Source: Candidatus Kerfeldbacteria bacterium (lineage in GTDB: Bacteria; Patescibacteriota; Patescibacteriia; Veblenbacterales; UBA10138). From it: 20,987 nt of DNA. The notes beneath the pieces were generated by a model. The model saw only the letters and a list, made by a program, of their open reading frames with translations, was not told where the DNA came from and made no database searches. The DNA is taken from assembly GCA_016234305.1 (NCBI GenBank), contig JACRFM010000017.1, forward strand, positions 1 to 20,987, in the 5' to 3' direction. Below are positions 7,258 through 12,184 of this stretch, one piece after another. The first letter of the stretch is position 1. Each line of letters opens with the position of its first letter. Made by a program: the position numbers and the translations under genes.

Positions 7258-7524
7258 ATGTCAAAAGTTGAAAAAATTCTACTCATACTTCTTGGCGCAA
7301 TGCTCATATCGGGCATAGTCTCACTGCTCTGGGGCTGGCAGAACTGGCGAAAAACCAGCGCGCTCCTGACCGCGCCTGGTAATCAGCCGCTCAACTATAA
7401 CCAAGCAAAACAGGCTGAGGACCCGTCAAACCCCTGCGCGCCGCCGGCCGGGTATACCGAGGAATCCTGGCGCGAACACATGGGCCATCATCCGGAGCAA
7501 TACAAACAGTGCCTAGGCAATTAG
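7258..7524 (+). CDS. Small membrane-anchored His/Cys protein
   Basis: 88 residues. An N-terminal helix (about 6-27) is followed by a short linker and a compact C-terminal segment with Cys60, a Y-T-E-E-S-W-R-E-H stretch, MGHHPEQY (His74, His77, His78) and Cys85. The two Cys and three His in 26 residues could bind a metal or form one disulfide. It is the last gene of the run and is followed by a strong terminator. No family recognised; the redox or metal role is inferred from motif and position. Confidence 0.75.
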   Translation: MSKVEKILLILLGAMLISGIVSLLWGWQNWRKTSALLTAPGNQPLNYNQAKQAEDPSNPCAPPAGYTEESWREHMGHHPEQYKQCLGN

Positions 7525-7541
7525 ACCCCCGCCCAAATAAT

Positions 7542-7570
7542 AAAAGACGCCGAATGGCGTCTTTTATTTT
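7542..7570 (+). terminator. Rho-independent terminator ending the thiol/metal operon
   Basis: AAAAGACGCC, loop GAAT, GGCGTCTTTT, then ATTTTA. Ten perfect base pairs with a T tract on the plus strand and an A tract on the other side, so it could work both ways. Confidence 0.88.
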
Positions 7571-7666
7571 AGGCGTAATCATGGTAATTTTAAAATGGCT
7601 CTGAATTTGAATTAAAAATTAGGTTATGAAGACTCCATAGGCTCACGCCCGAGGTAGCCTTCATTT

Positions 7667-7702
7667 CTTCGGCGAAATCCGCCGAAGTCCTCCTTGGGAG
7701 GA
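7667..7702 (+). repeat. Tandem hairpins in the leader of the 7736 gene
   Basis: Two adjacent perfect stems: CTTCGGCG (7667-7674) with CGCCGAAG (7680-7687), then TCCTCC (7688-7693) with GGAGGA (7697-7702). They lie 20-70 bases upstream of the small membrane protein start and just ahead of its strong ribosome-binding site. They could be a repeat unit or a leader structure. The first half of this intergenic stretch (7571-7660) shows nothing I can name. Confidence 0.6.
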
Positions 7703-7721
7703 CGAAGGCGGATAAAAAAGA

Positions 7722-7731
7722 AAGGCGGTGA
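7722..7731 (+). promoter_or_regulatory. Extended Shine-Dalgarno of the 7736 gene
   Basis: AAGGCGGTGA differs at one base from the full anti-SD complement AAGGAGGTGA, and lies 4 bases before the ATG. Strong ribosome-binding sites are rare in this window, so this one supports the small gene as real. Confidence 0.75.
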
Positions 7732-7735
7732 TAAT

Positions 7736-7858
7736 ATGATGAGTTATGGTCTTTGGGGTAGCAGTATGATGTTTTTCTCTTGGATTACTTATATTTTAGT
7801 AATTGTCTTGCTGGTTTTGGGCATTGCCGCTTTGTGGAAATATATTAATAAAAAATAA
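7736..7858 (+). CDS. Very small membrane protein (40 residues)
   Basis: A 41-codon frame from ATG 7736 to TAA 7858: a Met/Ser/Trp/Gly-rich N-terminus (MMSYGLWGSSMMFF), one membrane helix (about 16-34) and a basic end KYINKK. This arrangement resembles short membrane proteins with Met-rich outside ends that accompany copper and other metal genes in many bacteria, but no family can be assigned. The near-perfect Shine-Dalgarno 4 bases upstream is the best evidence that it is translated. The Met residues could be soft-metal ligands (inference). Confidence 0.68.
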   Translation: MMSYGLWGSSMMFFSWITYILVIVLLVLGIAALWKYINKK

Positions 7859-7860
7859 TT

Positions 7861-7920
7861 TAACGAAGTCATCTCCACCACCGCGCCTCGTCCACCCCTT
7901 GCGGGTGGACGACTTTGTTA
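7861..7920. repeat. Nested inverted repeats downstream of the 7736 gene
   Basis: CGTCCACCC (7889-7897) pairs with GGGTGGACG (7903-7911) around CTTGC. An outer pair TAACGAAGTC (7861-7870) / GACTTTGTTA (7911-7920) competes or nests with it. The structure is next to the stop at 7858 and may act as a terminator, although the T-run is poor. Confidence 0.5.
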
Positions 7921-7938
7921 TATGATGAAAAAAGGTAG

Positions 7939-7963
7939 GGTTCAAATCCTCTCACCTCCGCCA
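7939..7963 (+). other. tRNA 3'-end fragment, possible attachment site
   Basis: The 25 bases ending in CCA read as the 3' end of a tRNA: T-loop TTCAAAT (7941-7947), 3' T-stem CCTCT, acceptor strand CACCTCC, discriminator G, CCA (7961-7963). The 5' half of a tRNA (GGAGGTG acceptor, D and anticodon arms) is absent upstream, and the 5' T-stem bases do not pair fully, so this is not a complete gene. Such 3' ends mark where integrases insert mobile DNA. The acceptor and discriminator resemble tRNA-Ser types. The accessory island starts directly downstream. Confidence 0.6.
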
Positions 7964-8220
7964 ATTATCACATTCAGAATTTTTGAGAAACCCTACCTCG
8001 CGGATTCGCCGCTCGGCATTGAATTTTGTGGTGATTCCCCAAGTATTTTTCAATTCCAGTGAGAGAGTCAGTTTGGCAATGCAAAAGTTCGAACCAATCT
8101 TTTTTGAAAAATCCCGTCCCGCGACTGGATTTTTTTGTAAAACGACATTTTCGGCGTATGGACAATTCTTTTCTTTGTCCCTCCCTGCGCAAAAAAGGTC
8201 AGGGGGGTTCCTTAAAATAT
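7964..8220. other. Stretch without a convincing gene; open in both strands
   Basis: Frames of 70-97 codons are open on both strands here, but none has a Shine-Dalgarno, a recognisable domain or sensible composition. I treat the stretch as non-coding or as a dispersed repeat. A 10-bp inverted repeat AGGTAGGGTT (7933-7942) / AACCCTACCT (7989-7998) encloses the tRNA 3' fragment at its left end. Confidence 0.4.
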
Positions 8221-8224
8221 ACAA

Positions 8225-8260
8225 TCCTAGTTTGGGATATTCCATAATAGGATATACACT
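8225..8260 (+). promoter_or_regulatory. Promoter and operator-like repeats before the HTH gene
   Basis: TTGGGA (8232-8237), a 17-base spacer and TACACT (8255-8260) form a promoter whose transcript would begin almost at the ATG (8270). Overlapping it are an inverted repeat ATCCTA (8224-8229) / TAGGAT (8248-8253), an inner palindrome GGATATTCC (8235-8243) and a second GGATAT. This is a plausible self-binding site for the HTH controller (inference). Confidence 0.5.
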
Positions 8261-8269
8261 ACAAACAGT

Positions 8270-8491
8270 ATGAGTAAATCAGTTTATACAAAAGAATATA
8301 AGGAAATAACAAATCGCCTGAGACAGGCAAGGGTTGATGCTGGACTTTCCCAGCGGGTGGTAGCGGATAAACTCAATAAACCGCAATCTTATGTTTCAAA
8401 AATTGAATCCGGCGAGAGACGGCTTGATGTTGTTGAAGTAAAAAAGTTTGCGATCATCTACAAAAAAGATATTTCCTTTCTCATCAAATAA
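8270..8491 (+). CDS. XRE-family HTH regulator, controller-protein-like
   Basis: 73 residues, nearly all one helix-turn-helix domain: LRQARVDAGLSQRVVADKLN then PQSYVSKIESGERRLDVVEV, the standard XRE/Cro pattern with recognition helix around QSYVSKIE. Size and placement just ahead of a gene in the restriction-enzyme position, with a methyltransferase gene converging, fit a C (controller) protein of type II restriction-modification systems. These bind their own promoter and time endonuclease expression. It is likely to read the repeats overlapping its promoter. The next gene starts 1 base after its stop, so the two are co-transcribed. It could also be a general phage-like regulator. Confidence 0.85.
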   Translation: MSKSVYTKEYKEITNRLRQARVDAGLSQRVVADKLNKPQSYVSKIESGERRLDVVEVKKFAIIYKKDISFLIK

Positions 8492-8492
8492 T

Positions 8493-9122
8493 ATGGCAAA
8501 AATAAGTGAGATACATATCCCCAGCGGTTCAAATATTTTTAAGCATCTAGTGCATGCATTACTCCCGTATCATACAAAGGCAGTTGGTTCACATTTGTTT
8601 ATTGTGGAAGGAACGCTTGAAAAACCGCGCATTGGAATACGCTATCCTGGATACAAGTTAAAACAGCGCGCACTCAAAAAGTCAAATAAAAACTCGGCAC
8701 TTTGGGCCAACCTCTTTGATTTCGAAGTTGTCCCTTTCGAAAAAGGACGTGAGGGTAGTTCAGTTCATTTCACCTATGCTAATTTACTGAAAGATTTTGA
8801 AGCGTATAAAAAAGGCAACGCATCTTTTTGGAAAATGATTGTGCGGGTACATAATCACAATACGATAGATAAAAAGCCGCCAAAGCTTGGAGGAATTAAT
8901 CCTCGACAATTTTTGGAAATGCTAAAGTGGATGTGGATACAGGAGGATTTGAATTACAAGTTATCATGGAGAGAAGTCGGTTCAGAAATGCCATATAGAC
9001 TTCAAAATAAAAATGGAGGGCCAACAAGTAAGGGTGCTGGGCGCGACAAATTTTACGCGGCCCTCATACTTGTCCACGGTAACTACTTTGATGCAGCTAG
9101 TATGCGGAAGATAATTCCCTAG
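8493..9122 (+). CDS. Unrecognised protein in the restriction-endonuclease position
   Basis: 209 residues from the ATG at 8493, directly after the HTH gene stop; the longer frame from 8448 overlaps that gene and is not used. I do not recognise a family and see no clear PD-ExK, HNH or GIY-YIG core. Visible features are a basic segment (RYPGYKLKQRALKKSNK, residues about 51-67), an FDFEVVPFEKG strand pair, an RVHNHNTIDKK segment, a Trp-rich MLKWMWIQEDLNYKLSW stretch and a C-terminal GRDKFYAALILVHGNYFD part. Context (HTH ahead, methyltransferase convergent) suggests a type II restriction enzyme of an uncharacterised kind. Its 3' end overlaps the methyltransferase 3' end by 26 bases. Confidence 0.7.
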   Translation: MAKISEIHIPSGSNIFKHLVHALLPYHTKAVGSHLFIVEGTLEKPRIGIRYPGYKLKQRALKKSNKNSALWANLFDFEVVPFEKGREGSSVHFTYANLLKDFEAYKKGNASFWKMIVRVHNHNTIDKKPPKLGGINPRQFLEMLKWMWIQEDLNYKLSWREVGSEMPYRLQNKNGGPTSKGAGRDKFYAALILVHGNYFDAASMRKIIP

Positions 9123-10566
9123 CTTTCTTTTTGCCTCGTGGCCCAAGACGGTATTGTTGGTTAATGCGACCACTGACAAGGCGATCATTTATAATATCAC
9201 AGTATTTTTTGTCTATTTCCGCAGAAATAAATTGACGATTTAAGTTTTTACATACATCTATTTCCGCACCACTACCACCAAAAAGAACTAAAACTATATC
9301 TTTTGGCTTGGTGGCCGCTTTAATCAACATCTCAGTTAATTTTTGAGGAATTTGACAGGCGTGATAAGTTTTTTCCTTGCTTACATTTTTTACGAGATTG
9401 AACTCAAACCAAGAATAAGGCATTCTTCCTTTTGATCCATTTGCCAAATTCCGACGGATTCTTCTATCTGTCGGATTTTTGTATGGGAGTGCAACCTCGT
9501 CTTTAAAAAACTTATTATCAGCACTTTTCCTGACATGAAGTATGCTCCGATGTGCTGTTGTAAACCTTTTTGGCGTATGTCCTACATTCGTATTATAAAC
9601 CCAAGCATATTCGTTAATATGTGGAAATTGTAAATCCAAATACTTAACACGAAGGTGGGCGTTCTGCTGCGGATAATTCATCATGAAAAGATTGCCATCA
9701 TTTTTTAGAACGCGCATTGATTCTTTGGTGAGTTCTATGTACCAGTTTATATAATCATCAAAGTTTTTCGTATAATTATTGCTTCCGTATTTAATACCGA
9801 CATTATAATCAGGGTCTCCAAAAATCATATCAACACTGTTGTCTGGTAAATCTTTCAAGACATGCATTATATCGCCGTTATAAACCTTATTTAGATAGTC
9901 AGAAATATTACCTCTTTCCTGAAAGTCCCTTTTAGATGGCAAAACAAAAGTTTGTGTCGGTTGAATTGTTTCGCTAGTTTTTATTACATCAAACAAAATC
10001 CCTTGCAGAAAAAAATTCTGACCCCTCTTTACTATAATTGGCTGATAATTCTTGTTTGCTGGTTGTAATCTTATTTGACCTTTTTCTTTATAAAAAGTTT
10101 TGAGTGTTGCCTCATTGCCGTTAAGAAGTGCAACCACTTTTTCTCCGTTCTCGGCTATGCTTTGTTTTTTAATTAAAATAGTATCTCCATCATTGATATT
10201 CTCATCAATCATACTATCTCCCTGCACTCGCAAGGCATATATTTCACCCGCCCTTGGTAGCTTACTTTTGGGGACAACAATTGATTCTTTATTCTCAATA
10301 GCTTCTATTGGCCGACCGGCGACGATGACGCCCAAAAGAGGAATTTTTATCAACGGCTCTTTTTTGGAAATACTGATTGCCCGCGCTTTGTTTTCGGACT
10401 TTTCTAAATATCCAGCTTTTTTCAATTTGGAAACATGAAAATGAGCTGTTGAAACGGAGGCGAACTTAAATTTTCTCTGAATATCTTCAAGAGAAGGAGC
10501 ATAGCCCCTATCTTTTGAATAAGTTTTTATGAAGTCTAAAACTTCTTTTTGCTTTTTGGTCAGCAT
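9097..10566 (-). CDS. LexA repressor fused to a beta-class DNA methyltransferase
   Basis: 489 residues in one open frame. Residues 1-65 are a LexA winged helix (KQKEVLDFIKTYSKDRGYAP, then a VSTAHFHVSKLKKAGYL recognition region). Residues about 72-200 are an S24/LexA protease domain with the cleavage pair Ala83-Gly84, catalytic Ser118 (QGDSM) and Lys156 (ATLK). Residues about 226-465 are an N6/N4 amino-methyltransferase in beta order: catalytic DPDY (Asp251-Tyr254) first, then a target region, then the SAM-binding FGGSG (429-433). The usual catalytic motif is DPPY, so Asp253 is notable. The module probably methylates the site cut by the convergent gene's product, while its LexA half represses a promoter until RecA-triggered cleavage. 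Both activities look intact by motif, but the coupling is inference. The gene is AT-rich compared with galU downstream, suggesting transfer. Confidence 0.9.
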   Translation of the reverse strand: MLTKKQKEVLDFIKTYSKDRGYAPSLEDIQRKFKFASVSTAHFHVSKLKKAGYLEKSENKARAISISKKEPLIKIPLLGVIVAGRPIEAIENKESIVVPKSKLPRAGEIYALRVQGDSMIDENINDGDTILIKKQSIAENGEKVVALLNGNEATLKTFYKEKGQIRLQPANKNYQPIIVKRGQNFFLQGILFDVIKTSETIQPTQTFVLPSKRDFQERGNISDYLNKVYNGDIMHVLKDLPDNSVDMIFGDPDYNVGIKYGSNNYTKNFDDYINWYIELTKESMRVLKNDGNLFMMNYPQQNAHLRVKYLDLQFPHINEYAWVYNTNVGHTPKRFTTAHRSILHVRKSADNKFFKDEVALPYKNPTDRRIRRNLANGSKGRMPYSWFEFNLVKNVSKEKTYHACQIPQKLTEMLIKAATKPKDIVLVLFGGSGAEIDVCKNLNRQFISAEIDKKYCDIINDRLVSGRINQQYRLGPRGKKKARELSSAY

Positions 10567-10582
10567 AGACTTGATTTTATTC

Positions 10583-10621
10583 TTATAGTTAAAGTATAAT
10601 GGAAAAAAAGTAGAAAATCAA
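10583..10621 (-). promoter_or_regulatory. Promoter with near-palindrome upstream of the LexA-methyltransferase gene
   Basis: On the minus strand TTGATT (10621-10616), 17 bases, and TATACT (10598-10593). The -10 overlaps TTATA-N7-TATAA (10583-10599), a possible binding site for the LexA half or the HTH protein. No classical GAAC-N4-GTTC SOS box is complete here, although GAACAGTT occurs at 10622-10629. Confidence 0.5.
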
Positions 10622-10636
10622 GAACAGTTATCCACA

Positions 10637-10665
10637 TTGCGATTAAGGGCCAACAATGATAAAAT
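10637..10665 (+). promoter_or_regulatory. Possible promoter reading toward the HNH frame
   Basis: TTGCGA, a 17-base spacer and TAAAAT give a reasonable sigma-70-type promoter. A transcript from here would pass an imperfect inverted repeat (TCCTG near 10674 and CAGGA near 10710), the HNH frame, the 3' structured stretch and the terminator at 11097-11135. Confidence 0.35.
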
Positions 10666-10742
10666 AGGGTTGTCCTGGCGGATTTTATTTTTAAAACCCG
10701 CGGTCGACAGGATAATGATAATTATTAATAAATATTTTTTGA

Positions 10743-10985
10743 TTAAATTATATAGCTATTTCAGCAGAAACAAAAAGAGAGCTATGTAGTCGTGCAGGTG
10801 GAAGATGTGAATGTACTATGAGATGGTTACAAAATCATCGCGCTGACAGTAGGTGTCCACATTCTTTAGCTCTAGGGTATTGGGATGCACATCACCGAAA
10901 CGCAAATGGTCCAGATACTCCAGGAAACCTTATAGCTATGTGCGCAACATGCCACAAAAACACGCGGACATATGGTAGGTCATAG
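10743..10985 (+). pseudogene. HNH-nuclease-like frame without a normal start codon
   Basis: An 80-codon open frame between a TGA (10740-10742) and a TAG (10983-10985) encodes a compact zinc HNH domain. It has AISAETKRELCSRAGGRCEC (typical HNH N-terminal helix and first Cys pair), then DSRCPH, WDAHHRNANG (catalytic His-His and Asn), GNLIAMCATCHKNT (second Cys pair and final His). All expected HNH residues are present. There is no ATG, GTG or TTG ahead of the domain; the place where Met usually sits, before AISAETK, is ATA at 10752. It is therefore either a gene with a lost start, the 3' remnant of a longer gene, or one using a non-standard start. It lies at the edge of the restriction island. 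Confidence 0.7.
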
Positions 10986-11096
10986 GGGTACTTCGAAAAA
11001 GCGACCCAGTAGTTAGAGCCTGATCGCCTGAGAATAACCTATAAGACGAAAGTTGCTATTCGGCTTGGATGAGATGGCGAACGACCGGCGCACCCT
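10986..11096 (+). ncRNA. Candidate structured RNA 3' of the HNH frame
   Basis: No reading frame of note, GC content higher than the surrounding AT-rich DNA, and several possible pairings: GAATAAC (11032-11038) with GTT-gc-TATTC (11052-11061), TCGCC (near 11024) with GGCGA (near 11077), and GAGCC with GGCTT near 11063. The last two would cross and form a pseudoknot. A strong terminator follows at once. No known RNA family recognised; it could be the tail of an intron-like or mobile element carrying the HNH frame. Confidence 0.3.
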
Positions 11097-11135
11097 CGAT
11101 AGAAAAACCTTGTAATGCAAGGTTTTTCTATTTTT
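11097..11135 (+). terminator. Rho-independent terminator
   Basis: ATAGAAAAACCTTG, loop TAAT, GCAAGGTTTTTCTAT followed by TTTT. A perfect stem of at least 13 bp with a T tract. It ends whatever is transcribed across the HNH frame. Confidence 0.88.
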
Positions 11136-11240
11136 GATAAATTAACTTTAATAATAAGCAAACCGAGATTTCCGCCAGCCGAGCTAATTGCGCGAAAAAT
11201 CGGTTCAAGTTTTTTCAAATAGACCCCACTATTTATAAAC
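11136..11240. other. Gene-free spacer with an imperfect hairpin
   Basis: AACCGA (11160-11165) and TCGGTT (near 11199) pair around a partly complementary stretch and are followed by a T6 run, which could be a second weak terminator or a small RNA end. No reading frame is convincing. Confidence 0.3.
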
Positions 11241-11245
11241 CCTTG

Positions 11246-11273
11246 AAGACGCCCTTCTGGCGTCTTTTAATTT
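11246..11273 (+). terminator. Rho-independent terminator upstream of galU
   Basis: AAGACGCC, loop CTTCT, GGCGTCTT then TTAATTT. The stem is nearly identical to the terminator at 7542-7570 (both AAGACGCC/GGCGTCTT). It insulates galU from the island. Confidence 0.8.
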
Positions 11274-11317
11274 AGCCTTTTTTATGATAGGGTAAAAATA
11301 GTCAATAAACCTGAAAT

Positions 11318-12184
11318 ATGTCGCAAGCAATCAAAAAAGCAATCATTCCCGTGGCGGGATTTGGCACGCGTTTTTTACCCGCCACCAAAGCCCAGCCCAA
11401 AGAAATGCTGCCCTTGGTAGACAAACCGATTTTGCAATACATTGTAGAAGAAGCGGTGGCTTCGGGTATAGAAGATATAATTATCGTGACTAATTTTAAT
11501 AAGCGCGCGGCCGAAGACCATTTTGACCGCATGCCTGATTTGGAAACTTGGCTGACTAAACAAGGCAACCTTGAGGCTTTGGAACAGGTTAAAAAAATCG
11601 CTGAACTGGCTAATTTTATTTACATTCGCCAAAAAGGCCCTTATGGCAACGGCACGCCCGTGCTCTGCGCCAAACATTTGATTGGTAATGAACCGTTTGC
11701 CGTAATTTGGGGCGATGATCTGGTAGTAGGCGAACCGCCGCGCTTAAAGCAACTCATGGAAGTTTATGAAAAATACAACGGCCCGGTGGTTACCGGCTAT
11801 GAAGTGGATGAAGCCGGCACTTCGCATTACGGCATGTTAAAAACCAAAGAACTGGAACCGGATATTTTTGAAGTGGAAGGCATAGTGGAAAAACCCGGAC
11901 CCCAGAAAGCCCCTTCGCGCCTGGCTAGTTTAGGCGGTTATATTCTCACGCCGGATATTTTTAAAGCTTTAGAACAAACCAAGTTAGGCCAGGGTAATGA
12001 ACTCTGGCTGGTTGATGCTATTGAAAGTTTACGCGCTCAGCAACCAATCTACGCCAAGAAAATCAGCGGCCAATATTACGATGTTGGCTCCAAACTGGGC
12101 TGGCTTAAAGCCAATGTTGATTTGGCTCTCCGGCACCCTGAGTTAAAAAACGACTTTCGCCAATATTTAAAATCAATTATATGA
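11318..12184 (+). CDS. galU: UTP--glucose-1-phosphate uridylyltransferase
   Basis: 288 residues, the normal length for the family. Makes UDP-glucose from UTP and glucose-1-phosphate in the cytoplasm, feeding surface polysaccharide and glycolipid synthesis. The nucleotide-binding start KKAIIPVAGFGTRFLPATKA, followed by PKEMLPLVDKPILQYIVEEA, is the bacterial GalU signature. Later motifs include FAVIWGDDLV, VEGIVEKPGPQKAPS and NELWLVDAI. The start at 11318 places Met five residues before the conserved motif. No Shine-Dalgarno. Its TGA overlaps the ATG of the next gene (ATGA). UDP-glucose would serve the sugar-transfer genes at 17584-20987. Confidence 0.95.
   Translation: MSQAIKKAIIPVAGFGTRFLPATKAQPKEMLPLVDKPILQYIVEEAVASGIEDIIIVTNFNKRAAEDHFDRMPDLETWLTKQGNLEALEQVKKIAELANFIYIRQKGPYGNGTPVLCAKHLIGNEPFAVIWGDDLVVGEPPRLKQLMEVYEKYNGPVVTGYEVDEAGTSHYGMLKTKELEPDIFEVEGIVEKPGPQKAPSRLASLGGYILTPDIFKALEQTKLGQGNELWLVDAIESLRAQQPIYAKKISGQYYDVGSKLGWLKANVDLALRHPELKNDFRQYLKSII

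Noticed and set aside
7921..7963. A complete tRNA gene
   Set aside because: No 5' acceptor strand, D arm or anticodon arm can be found; only the 3' end is present.
10627..10635. TTATCCACA, an exact DnaA-box consensus
   Set aside because: Only one copy in the window, with no dnaA, dnaN or AT-rich unwinding cluster beside it, so it is not evidence of an origin.
11246..11273. Stem identical to the 7542 terminator as evidence of a mobile repeat
   Set aside because: Both are short terminator stems with different loops and flanks; shared sequence is likely a common terminator type.
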